Source: JAEUOS01 sp040382235 (GTDB lineage: Bacteria; Pseudomonadota; Gammaproteobacteria; Burkholderiales; JAEUOS01). From it: 64,000 bases of DNA. This document shows positions 7,600-16,532 of this stretch, piece after piece. The notes under the pieces are model-generated. The model saw only the letters and a program-made list of their open reading frames with translations, was not told the DNA's origin and ran no database searches. Position 1 is the first letter of the stretch; each line of letters opens with the position of its first letter. The position numbers and the translations under genes are program-made. The stretch covers positions 1 to 64,000 of the forward strand of contig JBEIFV010000009.1 in the NCBI GenBank assembly GCA_040382235.1, written 5' to 3'.

Positions 7600-10263
7600 A
7601 TGAATGGTCCGGCACCCTTGCAGGACTTCACCAAGTCTGACACCTACGCTGCCGAACTCGCCCGCATCAACGATCGCAGGAGCGCCGTGTCCGGCGTCGG
7701 CCCGCTCAAAGCCGGCCGTCGTCCGTGGGGGCTCGCCTTGTCCGGCGGCGGCATTCGCAGTGCCACCTTTGCGCTGGGCGTGTTGCAATCGCTGGCCAGG
7801 AAACGCGCGAACTCGAGCAGCGCGACGCCTGCCAGTAAGCCTTTGTTGTCCCGCTTCGACTACCTGTCCACGGTCAGCGGAGGCGGCTATATCGGCGCGT
7901 TTTTCAGCGCCCTGTTTCGCCCCCCGGAGTCGCGCGGCGCAGCCGGCACCACCGTCAAGGATTCGCCCACGGCGCAAGCCCTGAGCGACCTTGCATACGA
8001 ACGCATGGCTATCGATCCGCCGGGCCGATTGACAAGCGACACGCAAGCCGGCGAGCCCGACCTGCCGCTGCGCTGGCTGCGCGAAAACGGTCGCTACATG
8101 GCGCCGTCCGGTGCTGGCGACCTGTTCTACGCGGCGTGCCTGCAATTGCGCAATTGGTGCGCGATCCAGTACGTGATCGGCATCATGCTGCTGGCCATCG
8201 CCCTGGCAAGCTTGAGTCTTCGCGCAGGCAGCCAAAAGCTGGCTGGCCGGGATTCTCGTTTCGATTTTCTGCGGCAAGCGGAAGCCTCAATGCAGCCGGC
8301 AACAGCCAGCGACATCTGGTGGAGCCCTTGGTTCTGGGCTGCGCTGCCGCTAATGATGCTGCTCACGATACCAATTGGCATCGCCTACTGGTTCAGCTAT
8401 CGCCCGCGTGACGACGACTCCGGTTGGCGCAGGTTCCTCACCAGTCCGGTAACGGCGGCACTGGTGTTGCTCGCCTGCGTAGCCGGCCTGACCGCCCGTG
8501 CCCACATCAGTGAGACGGTGCCATCGGTCACCTATGCTTTCGCCGTGATCGCCACCGCGCTGGCCATTGCGGTGGCGTTCTTCTTTATCAGTGGCGGCAA
8601 TCGCGGCGCCGTGGCAGACCAGCGCGTCAAGCTCACGCGCTGGCTTGCTACCAGTCTGAAGTTCGCGCTCGGCTGCGCCCTGCTCGGTCTGGTCGAGACC
8701 GCCGGCCAGACGCTGTATCTGCTGCTGACTGCAGATTTCGCGGGCACGCCATCGGCGTCGGCCCTGTCGGCAATCGTCGCGGCCATCGCCGCCGGGCTGC
8801 CGGTGATCAAGAAATTGGCCGTGATGCTCACCAATAATCAGACAAGCGGCAGGCCACCCAGGCTGAGCCGGGATACTTTGCTGACAATCCTGGCAGCGGC
8901 ACTTCTGTTTCTGCTGGCCACGCTCTGGTACATCCTCGCTCTAACATTATTTTTCGGCGGCAAACCACCGCTCTCGATGCCGTCGCCCGGCACCGTTGAC
9001 GCGCTCATCGCCGCACCATTGGCAAGCGCTGCAGGCCGGATGTACATCGTCGCGCTGCTGGCGAACATCGCCATCGCCTTGTGCGCCGCCGGTTATTTCA
9101 TCGGCTTCCTCAATCTCTCTTCGCTGGCTACGATGTACAGCGCGCGACTCACGCGCGCCTACCTCGGCGCCTCGAATCTTCGGCGATTCACAAGCAATGC
9201 CCGCAAAAACTCGCGTGATGTCGCCGAGCCTCACCCGCAGGACGATTTCTGGCCGGTACCTTACTACGACAGCACGCACCATGGTCCATTGCACCTGATC
9301 AACATCACGATCAACAGCACCACCGAAGCCGGCGACAACCTGACACAAATGGACCGCAAGGGCCTGCCAATGGCGATCACGCCCACCGGCATAAGCGTCA
9401 ATGGCGGAGAAGCGCGCCCGTTCGCCACAGCCAGGGCCATGACACCATTGAACGCAAGACCGGTCGCCACTGCGCCGCAGGCTGCCGGCGAGCCCCTCAG
9501 CATCGGCCAATGGATAGGGGTTTCAGGCGCCGCATTCTCCCCCGGCATGGGACGCGGCAGCACGCCGGCCATGGCCACCATATGTAGCCTGGCGAACGTG
9601 CGCCTCGGTTACTGGTGGAACAGTCAGCATCAGCGGTCGGGGATGATCAACAAGCTGTCGGCACTGATCGCCAACCAGCGCTACCTGCTGCGTGAAATGA
9701 GTGGCCGCTTCTACGGCGCCTCCCGCCAGTTCTGGTACCTGACCGACGGCGGGCATTTCGAGAATACCGCTGTCTACGAACTGTTGCGCCGGCGCTGTGA
9801 ACTGGTGCTCGCCTGTGACGACGGTGCCGACGGAAACTACACGTTCGAGGACCTGGCCAACCTGATGCGCCTGGCGCGCATCGACTTCGGTGCGGACTTC
9901 TCGCCGTTGACACCAACTGAAGCGCTGAGCGCCTTGGGCACGATCGATCTGGCGTTGAGCACGGAAGCCGGCAAATACCTGGCGGGGCAACCCGAGCAAC
10001 TGAAGAGAACGCGCGAAGGCGGCGCACATTGCGCCATTGTCTACCGCGTTACCTACCGAAGCTTCCCCGACGAGCCGACCCTGCTGCTGGTGATCAAGCC
10101 ACGCCTGACCGCCGACGCCCCGCTCGACCTGCTGCAATACCAGTCAACCCATCCCGACTTTCCCCAGGAAAGCACGCTCGACCAGTTTTTCGACGAAGCG
10201 CAGTGGGAAAGTTATCGCAAGCTAGGCGCCATCAGCGCCGATCGGATTTTCGGCGCCGCGTAG
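7600..10263 (+). CDS. Patatin-like phospholipase with inserted multi-helix membrane domain
   Basis: 887 residues from ATG 7600, which has a strong GGAGG seven bases upstream; the frame is open further upstream but without supporting sequence. The oxyanion loop SGGGIR is at 48-53, the nucleophile Ser in TVSGGGYIG (S93, a TVSGG variant of GxSxG) and the catalytic Asp in TDGGHFEN (D716). Between nucleophile and Asp lies a block of about eight hydrophobic helices (residues about 190-510), so the lipase fold is split by a membrane domain. Patatins hydrolyse acyl esters of phospholipids; this one should sit in the inner membrane. It follows the S8 peptidase and is closed by a long hairpin. Annotated homologues are usually called patatin-like phospholipase family protein. 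Confidence 0.88.
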   Translation: MNGPAPLQDFTKSDTYAAELARINDRRSAVSGVGPLKAGRRPWGLALSGGGIRSATFALGVLQSLARKRANSSSATPASKPLLSRFDYLSTVSGGGYIGAFFSALFRPPESRGAAGTTVKDSPTAQALSDLAYERMAIDPPGRLTSDTQAGEPDLPLRWLRENGRYMAPSGAGDLFYAACLQLRNWCAIQYVIGIMLLAIALASLSLRAGSQKLAGRDSRFDFLRQAEASMQPATASDIWWSPWFWAALPLMMLLTIPIGIAYWFSYRPRDDDSGWRRFLTSPVTAALVLLACVAGLTARAHISETVPSVTYAFAVIATALAIAVAFFFISGGNRGAVADQRVKLTRWLATSLKFALGCALLGLVETAGQTLYLLLTADFAGTPSASALSAIVAAIAAGLPVIKKLAVMLTNNQTSGRPPRLSRDTLLTILAAALLFLLATLWYILALTLFFGGKPPLSMPSPGTVDALIAAPLASAAGRMYIVALLANIAIALCAAGYFIGFLNLSSLATMYSARLTRAYLGASNLRRFTSNARKNSRDVAEPHPQDDFWPVPYYDSTHHGPLHLINITINSTTEAGDNLTQMDRKGLPMAITPTGISVNGGEARPFATARAMTPLNARPVATAPQAAGEPLSIGQWIGVSGAAFSPGMGRGSTPAMATICSLANVRLGYWWNSQHQRSGMINKLSALIANQRYLLREMSGRFYGASRQFWYLTDGGHFENTAVYELLRRRCELVLACDDGADGNYTFEDLANLMRLARIDFGADFSPLTPTEALSALGTIDLALSTEAGKYLAGQPEQLKRTREGGAHCAIVYRVTYRSFPDEPTLLLVIKPRLTADAPLDLLQYQSTHPDFPQESTLDQFFDEAQWESYRKLGAISADRIFGAA

Positions 10264-10290
10264 CTCTGCACGTGGCAGAAAAAGTGCAAC

Positions 10291-10324
10291 GCCGAGGCTT
10301 GCGGACCCGCCCGCAAGCCTCGGC
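10291..10324. terminator. Perfect 14-bp hairpin between convergent genes
   Basis: GCCGAGGCTTGCGG (10291-10304), a six-base loop, then its exact reverse complement (10311-10324). It lies 28 bases after the patatin stop and 3 bases from the stop of the convergent M15 gene. There is no T-run on either side, so it may act as a bidirectional transcript end or RNA-stabilising hairpin rather than a classical intrinsic terminator. Confidence 0.7.
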
Positions 10325-10327
10325 GCA

Positions 10328-11098
10328 TCACACCTGCGCCACCTCGAAATGCATGCCGTCACGCCGCGAAAAATGCCCGCCCCAGTAAAAGCCGTGCCGG
10401 TGCGCCAGCGGCACCAGTTCGAACACGCAGCCGGTGCGCCCCGGCAGCGCCGGCTGCGCCCCGAGCGGGTTCCATTGCACGTTGATGTCGAAGGCAGTGC
10501 CGAAAGCATGGTTGCTCAGCGTCGTAGTACTGCCGCGCACGAAGCGCGGGTTGTAGGCGCCGCCGAAACTGAGCACGCGGTCGATCAGCCCGGCATCGTC
10601 CCAGGCCTGCCATAGCGCCACCAGTGCCGGCGCCGCCTTGCGATGGAAGAACACGTTGCCGCTTTGCGAAGCACCCTTGATGCCCACCAATTGCGGCACC
10701 CGCACCTTGACCAGATTGTCGCGATCCCAACCATTGGTGATGCGGATCGCTTCCGGGTTGCCGGCCACCGGTGCGCCTGTAAATTGGAGCGGGCCGAACA
10801 TGGCCTGGCGCGCGGCATTGCCGGTCAGTGGCGGAAAATCCGGCAGCGCCGGAAACTCGGCCAGCGCGTCGTTCACAAAGGGCACCAGCTCGAACCCCAG
10901 CATGGCTGCGCGGCCGAAGGTTTCGTTGCCGACCGCGCCATCGATACCCAGTTTGTGTTTGACCTGGAAGGCGCGGGTGGCGCTGTCGGTGGCGGCATCG
11001 AAGCTGCCGTTGACGGTGAGCGCAATGCCCTGGCCGCGCAGGAAAGTTTGCCATTGGCGCACTGCCGCGCCGCTTGAACCTGCTTTGAGTACTTTCAT
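10328..11098 (-). CDS. Peptidoglycan-binding domain plus M15 D-Ala-D-Ala carboxypeptidase-type peptidase
   Basis: 256 residues. Residues 1-68 are a PG_binding_1 domain (LKAGSSGAAVRQWQTFLRGQ, then GSFDAATDSATRAFQ). The C-terminal domain has the M15C/VanY-type zinc motifs: SNHAFGTAFDIN (H197, D204) and DGMHFEV (H250). Such enzymes cut peptidoglycan cross-links or stem peptides. No signal peptide is visible, which is odd for a wall enzyme; phage endolysins and L-alanyl-D-glutamate peptidases share this layout with the binding domain at either end. It may be prophage-derived or use a holin or lysis route (inference). It is divergent from the acyl-CoA synthetase. Confidence 0.87.
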   Translation of the reverse strand: MKVLKAGSSGAAVRQWQTFLRGQGIALTVNGSFDAATDSATRAFQVKHKLGIDGAVGNETFGRAAMLGFELVPFVNDALAEFPALPDFPPLTGNAARQAMFGPLQFTGAPVAGNPEAIRITNGWDRDNLVKVRVPQLVGIKGASQSGNVFFHRKAAPALVALWQAWDDAGLIDRVLSFGGAYNPRFVRGSTTTLSNHAFGTAFDINVQWNPLGAQPALPGRTGCVFELVPLAHRHGFYWGGHFSRRDGMHFEVAQV

Positions 11099-11390
11099 GT
11101 TTACCTCACGATGGTCAAGACAACGTTGCCGCCATCTACTAGGGCGATCCCGGCGGCAGGCCGGCGAAAGCGGCCACCATTGAGCTTACATCCTGCTGCC
11201 CGGACAATCCATCAGCAAAACCGGTGAGGTCAAAGCCGCAACGGCGCCAGGCACATCTTCAGTTGCGAGCTTGCCGCAAGCGGCGTTCAGGCAGTGCCGC
11301 ACGCGAATATCGCACCACAGGTGCTGCTAGGATTGATGGCGCTGCAAAATCGGCTGTTGAAAATTGCAACCAAAAATGAGGAGTTTCACC

Positions 11391-13016
11391 ATGCTGCAAC
11401 CCGGCCTGATGATGGACGCACCCCTGCTGCTTTCCGGCATCATCGAACACGCTGCCGCGCAGTATGGCGACGTCAAAATCGTATCGCGCGAAACCCATGG
11501 CCCATTGTTTCGCTACACCTATGCGCAGTGCGCGGTACGGGCGAAGAAGCTGGCCAACGCGCTGGCGGCGATGGGCCTGCAACCAGGCAGCACGGTCGGC
11601 TCGATCGCCTGGAACAACCACCGCCACCTCGAAGCCTATTACGGCGTGTCCGGCAGCGGCATGGTGATGCACACCTGCAACCCGCGCCTGCACCCGCAGC
11701 AACTGATCTACATCATCAACCATGCCGAAGACCAGGTGGTGCTGTTCGACGCCACCTTCGCGCCGCTGATCAAGGGCATTGCCGCGCATTGCCCCAAGGT
11801 ACGCGCATGGGTATGCCTGGCCGAAGCGGAACACACGCCGGTGATTGAAGGTGTGGCTAACGTGCAAAGCTACGAAGACCTGATCGCACCGGCGAGCGAA
11901 GTGTTCGCCTGGCCCTCATTCGATGAGCGCAGCGGCGCGGCCCTGTGCTACACCTCGGGCACCACAGGCAACCCCAAGGGCGCGCTGTATTCGCATCGCG
12001 CCATCGTGCTCAACGCGATCACCATCTGCATCCCGGGCGCGCTGGGCTTGTCTGCCCAGGAAGCGATCCTGCCGGTGGTGCCGATGTTCCACATCAATGC
12101 CTGGTGCATTCCCTATGCGGCGCCGGTGGCCGGCACCAAGCTGGTGCTGCCCGGCCCGAAGCTCGACGGCGCCTCGCTCTACGAGTTGATGGAGTCCGAA
12201 GGCGTGACCGTCTCCGCTGGCGTGCCGACCATCTGGCAGGGCCTGATCGCACATCTCGATGCCAACCAGCTGAAGTTTTCCACCATGCGCCGCACCGCCA
12301 CCGGCGGCTCGGCGATGCCGCTGGCGCTGATCGCCAAATTCAATGATGCGTACGATGTCGACGTGCGCCACGGCTGGGGCATGACCGAGACCACCGCGGT
12401 GGCCACTATGGGCGTGCTCACCGCGCAGCAGAAGGCGCAAATGTCGCCCGCAGAGCGCCACGCCCTGATCGCCCGGCAAGGCAAGAGCGTGTTCGGCATC
12501 GAGATCAAGGTGGTTGACGACACCGGCGCCACCCTGCCGCGTGACGGGGTCTCGCAGGGCGAGCTGATGGTGCGCGGCCAGTGGATCCTCTCGCGCTATT
12601 TCAAGGGCGAGGCCTCGCCCCTGGTCGATGGCTGGTTCCCCACCGGCGACATCGCCGTGATCGCGCCGGACGGCGTGATGCAGATCCGTGACCGCACCAA
12701 GGACGTGATCAAGACCGGCGGCGAATGGATCAGCTCGATCGAACTCGAAACCACCGCCATCGCCCACCCGGCGGTGGCGATGGCGGCGGTGATCGGCGTG
12801 AAGCACCCGAAATGGGACGAGCGCCCGCTGCTGTTCATCGTGAAAAAGCCTGGCCAGAGCCTGGAGAAAGAAGAGATCCTCGCCTTCCTGGCCGAGCGGG
12901 TGGCCAAGTGGTGGGTACCGGATGACGTGGTGTTTTTGGACGCACTACCGGTGGGCGGCACCGGCAAGGTGCAGAAGGCGGAGTTGCGCAAGCAGTATGG
13001 CGGGGTGTTTGGCTGA
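11391..13016 (+). CDS. Long-chain/medium-chain fatty-acid--CoA ligase (AMP-binding)
   Basis: 541 residues of the ANL adenylating superfamily. The P-loop-like motif YTSGTTGNPKGALYSHRA, the GWGMTET motif, the ATP-ribose Asp in GWFPTGDIAVI and the hinge RTKDVIKTGGEWISS are all present; the catalytic Lys lies in GTGKVQKAELRK near the C-terminus. The enzyme should activate a carboxylic acid to its CoA thioester through an acyl-adenylate. The start at 11391 is preceded by GAGGAG, making it preferable to a TTG nine codons upstream. Length and motifs match the FadD3/AlkK-like group acting on medium-chain or aromatic acids; chain length is not resolvable. Confidence 0.93.
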   Translation: MLQPGLMMDAPLLLSGIIEHAAAQYGDVKIVSRETHGPLFRYTYAQCAVRAKKLANALAAMGLQPGSTVGSIAWNNHRHLEAYYGVSGSGMVMHTCNPRLHPQQLIYIINHAEDQVVLFDATFAPLIKGIAAHCPKVRAWVCLAEAEHTPVIEGVANVQSYEDLIAPASEVFAWPSFDERSGAALCYTSGTTGNPKGALYSHRAIVLNAITICIPGALGLSAQEAILPVVPMFHINAWCIPYAAPVAGTKLVLPGPKLDGASLYELMESEGVTVSAGVPTIWQGLIAHLDANQLKFSTMRRTATGGSAMPLALIAKFNDAYDVDVRHGWGMTETTAVATMGVLTAQQKAQMSPAERHALIARQGKSVFGIEIKVVDDTGATLPRDGVSQGELMVRGQWILSRYFKGEASPLVDGWFPTGDIAVIAPDGVMQIRDRTKDVIKTGGEWISSIELETTAIAHPAVAMAAVIGVKHPKWDERPLLFIVKKPGQSLEKEEILAFLAERVAKWWVPDDVVFLDALPVGGTGKVQKAELRKQYGGVFG

Positions 13017-13121
13017 GCTGCGGGCCCACGCCACGCGGCATATCCTCGCCCCGCCCCCCCGAAACCACCAAAGCAGTCGCGCTCCGGCACCAACACCGAC
13101 GGCTGCGCGTCATTACTACAT

Positions 13122-13182
13122 TTGACATTTTTTCATAATTGAGTCATCTTATTAGTTAATTTTGAATATTTTTACTAATAAG
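13122..13182 (+). promoter_or_regulatory. hipBA promoter/operator region
   Basis: An AT-rich island in otherwise GC-rich DNA. A consensus -35 hexamer TTGACA lies at 13122-13127; no equally good -10 box was found at standard spacing. A perfect inverted repeat CTTATTAGT (13148-13156) and ACTAATAAG (13174-13182) ends 8 bases before the hipB start codon. Paired half-sites like this are typical of HipB operators, where the HipAB complex represses its own promoter, so autoregulation is inferred. Confidence 0.65.
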
Positions 13183-13189
13183 TTATCTC

Positions 13190-13489
13190 ATGCCGAAAGT
13201 AAGAGCATTCGAAATTGCGCCACTGCCGTTTGAAGTGAGCGCTTCGCTGCAGGCGCTTGGCCACCGCATTGTGATCGTCAGGAAAAGCCGCCGCTACTCG
13301 CAACGGGTCTTTGCCGACATGCTGGGCGTGGCCCCGGCGACGCTGGTGGCCATCGAACGCGGCGCACCAACGGTACAGATCGGGCATTACGCCCGCGCCT
13401 TGTGGATGCTCGATATCGGCGACGCGAAATTGGGCGGATTCGGCTCTCCCTCGCAGGGCCTGGCCGACGGCGACGCGTCCGCGCCGTGA
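13190..13489 (+). CDS. hipB: HipB-like XRE-family antitoxin
   Basis: 99 residues. The helix-turn-helix spans about residues 20-75 (LQALGHRIVIVRKSRRYSQRV, ADMLGVAPATLVAIERG), a Cro/CI-type fold. Position directly before hipA with a TGATG overlap identifies it as the antitoxin and repressor of a HipBA module. It should bind the palindrome immediately upstream and hold HipA in an inactive complex. The C-terminal tail (about 25 residues, Gly/Ala/Ser rich) is probably flexible and may be the segment by which HipB is degraded (inference). No strong SD is visible. Confidence 0.85.
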   Translation: MPKVRAFEIAPLPFEVSASLQALGHRIVIVRKSRRYSQRVFADMLGVAPATLVAIERGAPTVQIGHYARALWMLDIGDAKLGGFGSPSQGLADGDASAP

Positions 13490-14823
13490 TGACCACCGCG
13501 CCGGTGCACGTATGGTTGCCGGGCGAGGCAAACCCTGTCGTGGCCGGCACATTCACCGACGATCCGATTTCCGGCAGCGGGCGGTTTCAATACGCCCCTG
13601 CTTACCTGCAAGCGGCGCATCCCGCGCTGGCGCCGGACATGCCGCTGCGAACGCGCGCCCTGATCATCAGCGGCCCACAGCCGGTCTTTCCGCTGTTTCT
13701 CGATGCCGGACCGGATACGTGGGGGCGGCATCTGCTGGCGCGCCGCCTCGAACGCGAGGTGAACGCGATCGAGGCCCTGACCCTGTGCCCGACCGACGGC
13801 GTCGGCAACCTGGCGCTGGGTGAATTGACGCCGCAGCGCACACAGGTTCTGTCGATCGCCGAGTTTCTGGCGATCCTCACCGAACTCAAGGCCGGCAGTA
13901 TCGCCACCACCGACATCGAGGCGCAGGTGCTGGAGGCGACACAAAACGGCACCAGCCTGGGTGGCACCAAGCCGAAACTCACGGTCACCCGCGACGGTGT
14001 GCAGTACCTGGCGAAGTTTCCCGAGCGCGGCGACAACCGCTGGCTGCCGCATATCGAGTGCGCGATGCTGAAACTGGCGCGCGAATGCGGCGTCAACACC
14101 TGCGCCGCGGAGGTCTGGTCGCTGCCGCAGACCGCCGCCCTGCTGGTCACGCGCTTCGACCGCGCGGTGCTGCCGGGGCGCGCGGGTACCGGTCGGCACG
14201 GCTACATCAGCGCGCACGCGCTGCTGCGCGTTGACCAGAAGCCGCCAACAAGCGGCGAAGCGCTGCAATATGGAACCACGGGATTCAGCGGATCGGCGCT
14301 GCGCAAGAGTTATGTGTCGCTCGCCTCCGACATGGCGAAATGGTGCGGCGGCCAGAGCGCGCATCGTGCGGAGCGCCGCGAACTGTGGCGACGCATCGTC
14401 TTCAACGCCCTGATCCGCAACCTGGACGATCATTCGAGGAACCATGGCCTGTTGTGCCACGACATGCGACAGCAGCGCTGGCGCCTGGCGCCGACCTTCG
14501 ACCTGGTGCCCGCGCCAGCAACCGTGCAGGCAGCGGCGCTGGCCATGGCCTATCGCTACGTTCCGCCACGCCACCGTGGCCGCGTGCCGACACCGGCGCG
14601 CCTGGTGACGCAAATCGGCGCCAACGACCTGTTGGCTGCGGCGACCGAGCATTATGGTTACGAGTTGGCGGAAGCAAGGGACCAACTCGCACTCGCGGCG
14701 AACCTCGTGGCAGAGCGCTGGCGGCCGCTGATGCAGGCTGAAGGGGTGCCGCAAGCCGAAGCCGAGAGGTTCGCGCACACCTTCGACGCCGCGCGCGATT
14801 TGCGGGCCGGCACAAGCCTGTGA
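13489..14823 (+). CDS. hipA: HipA-family serine/threonine kinase toxin
   Basis: 444 residues from ATG 13489, which overlaps the hipB stop (TGATG), so translation is probably coupled; a GTG one codon earlier is possible. HipA toxins are kinases, classically phosphorylating glutamyl-tRNA synthetase and causing growth arrest. The P-loop-like motif GTSLGGTKPKL is at 154-164, the ATP-site Lys follows in YLAKFPER (about K176), the catalytic loop is NLDDHSRNHG and the metal-binding Asp lies in APTFDLVP. All key motifs are present, so the kinase appears intact. The HipA_N-like subdomain occupies residues 1-115. Confidence 0.93.
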   Translation: MTTAPVHVWLPGEANPVVAGTFTDDPISGSGRFQYAPAYLQAAHPALAPDMPLRTRALIISGPQPVFPLFLDAGPDTWGRHLLARRLEREVNAIEALTLCPTDGVGNLALGELTPQRTQVLSIAEFLAILTELKAGSIATTDIEAQVLEATQNGTSLGGTKPKLTVTRDGVQYLAKFPERGDNRWLPHIECAMLKLARECGVNTCAAEVWSLPQTAALLVTRFDRAVLPGRAGTGRHGYISAHALLRVDQKPPTSGEALQYGTTGFSGSALRKSYVSLASDMAKWCGGQSAHRAERRELWRRIVFNALIRNLDDHSRNHGLLCHDMRQQRWRLAPTFDLVPAPATVQAAALAMAYRYVPPRHRGRVPTPARLVTQIGANDLLAAATEHYGYELAEARDQLALAANLVAERWRPLMQAEGVPQAEAERFAHTFDAARDLRAGTSL

Positions 14824-14900
14824 CCTGTTGCGCTTACGATACTGCCGCACGATGACTCATCAACAATTCCGCGCTTCCCATCAATAACAGAGGTGACAAC

Positions 14901-15869
14901 TTGAACCACATCAAGACCCTGGTCCGCTTGACCGCCGCGCTGTTGACAGCAGCCACATCGCTTGCGATCGCGCAAGACTTTCCCGCCCGACCGATCACCT
15001 TGGTCGCACCCTTCCCGGCGGCGTCGGTCACCGACACCGTGACCCGTACCCTGGCGCTAAGCCTGCAGGAAGTGCTCGGCCAATCGGTGGTGGTGGAAAA
15101 CCGCGCCGGCGCCCAGGGCACGGTGGGCGCGGCCCATGTGGCGCGCAGCAAACCCGATGGCTACACCCTGCTTGTGGCCTCATCCGGCATGTTCGTGGCC
15201 AGGAGCTTTTACAAGACCCTGTCCTATGACCCGATGGAGTCGTTCCAGCCGGTCACGGGCATCGGCTCGACTTCGATGATGTTCATGGTGCCCGAGGCTT
15301 CACCGATCCGGTCGATCGATGACCTGACCCGCGCCGCGCGCGCCGACGGCGGCAGTGTCAGCATCGGCTTCGGCTCGCCCAGCGGGCAACTGGCGCTGTC
15401 GCTCTATTCCACCGCGGCCAAGGTCAACCCGGTGCCGGTGGCCTATCGCGGCATCCCGCAAACCCTGACCGATCTGCTCGGTGGGCACGTGAAGGTGGCG
15501 ATTGTCGATGTGGGAAACGGCGTGGCGCAGATCAATTCCGGGAAGATGCGCTCGATCGCGATCTCCGCCCAGGCCAGAAGCCCTGCTGCACCCAACGTAC
15601 CGACGCTCGAAGAAGCGTTTCCGAATGTGGGTGTATCGCTGGAGACCATCATCGCGATTGTGGCGCCGGCCGGCACGCCGCCGGCCGTGGTGCAGGCACT
15701 CAACAACGCGCTGTTGACGGTGCTGGCCAAGCCGGAGGTGAAGGCGCGCTTCGCCAGCCTCAATACCGCCATGCTTCCGCTGGGCACAAGCGCCCTGGTG
15801 CAGCGCTTGAAGGGCGACAACCCGAAGTGGGAAGCGCTGATCAAGAAGGCGGGTATCGAGCAGGAGTGA
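14901..15869 (+). CDS. Bug/TctC-family periplasmic solute-binding protein
   Basis: 322 residues. TTG 14901 is taken as start because AGAGGTG lies 6 bases upstream and a clear signal peptide follows (MNHIKTLVRLTAALLTAATS, cleavage near LAIAQ-DFPARP). Family signatures include PITLVAPFPAAS, GYTLLVASSG, YRGIPQTLTDLLGGHVK and APAGTPPAVVQALNNAL. No transporter membrane genes are nearby. Its 3' half is the closest relative of a fragment at 17013-17257, and the MNT/HepT module lies between them, pointing to a local duplication. Ligand unknown. Confidence 0.93.
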   Translation: MNHIKTLVRLTAALLTAATSLAIAQDFPARPITLVAPFPAASVTDTVTRTLALSLQEVLGQSVVVENRAGAQGTVGAAHVARSKPDGYTLLVASSGMFVARSFYKTLSYDPMESFQPVTGIGSTSMMFMVPEASPIRSIDDLTRAARADGGSVSIGFGSPSGQLALSLYSTAAKVNPVPVAYRGIPQTLTDLLGGHVKVAIVDVGNGVAQINSGKMRSIAISAQARSPAAPNVPTLEEAFPNVGVSLETIIAIVAPAGTPPAVVQALNNALLTVLAKPEVKARFASLNTAMLPLGTSALVQRLKGDNPKWEALIKKAGIEQE

Positions 15870-16190
15870 GGGCGAGCCCACACCATCTGCCGTCATTGAA
15901 TCTCGCGCGATTGCTTTGCGCGGCCGGCAGGGCGACGTCAGCTCGATCTCCGCGTCGCCAATCCTGGCCGCATTCATTCACCGCGTGAAAGTCAACATCA
16001 GGCGCATATCGACTTTCGGACTGCTTGACTGCCTGCCCGACACGCCGCCTGTATCGAAGGGCTTGGGGAATTCGCTTCCGGCCTCGCTGTCTGCTCGCGT
16101 TTGCCGCCGGAAAGCAAGCTGGAGCAGGCTGACCTTGTCCGGCATGCATCGCATCTCTTTTTCAGCGCGCACCGGCTGCGCGCTGGCGGA
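15870..16190. other. Intergenic region, no gene recognised
   Basis: About 320 bases between the Bug gene and the convergent hepT remnant. The overlapping open frames carry no recognisable domain and do not continue either neighbour. No terminator-like hairpin with a T-run was seen. Confidence 0.45.
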
Positions 16191-16532
16191 CTATTCCGTT
16201 TTCAACAGTGCTTCGATCGCTTCGATCAACTTTGGCAGATCGTCCGCCACCACGCTCCATACCAGCTTGTTGCTGATGGTGGCGTAACCGTGAATCAATA
16301 CGTTACGAAAAGCGATGATGCGAGGTGCATCCGGAACCTGCAGAACCAGCGCGGTGTCCACCTTGGCCAACTTGCCAAGCGCCTCGCCGATAATCTCGAA
16401 TTGACGCTCGACACCCGAGCGCAGCAATGCTTCCTGCTGGTATTGCTCGAAGGTCTTGCCACGACAGAATTCCTAGATCAGGCCGGCAGCCTGGCGAATA
16501 TCGAACAGGAATTTCCCGGACTCAGCCTTCAT
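16191..16532 (-). pseudogene. hepT: HepT-like RNase toxin, interrupted by an in-frame amber codon
   Basis: Read from ATG 16532, the frame gives 19 codons (MKAESGKFLFDIRQAAGLI), then TAG at 16475-16473, and continues in the same frame through EFCRGKTFEQYQQEALLRSG and VERQFEIIGEALGKL to the end. The C-terminal part holds the HepT signature R-x4-H-x-Y in RNVLIHGY. With the TAG ignored, the product is 113 positions long, a normal HepT (DUF86) length, and its start overlaps the end of mntA by 11 bases as in intact modules. HepT is the RNase toxin of the MNT/HepT system. The stop should remove the toxin unless read through, or unless an internal start (for example at 16427) gives a truncated protein. 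Confidence 0.8.

Noticed and set aside
13387..14850. Long antisense frame (487 codons) over hipA
   Set aside because: It is the complement of hipA codons in high-GC DNA, has no domain and no ribosome binding site.
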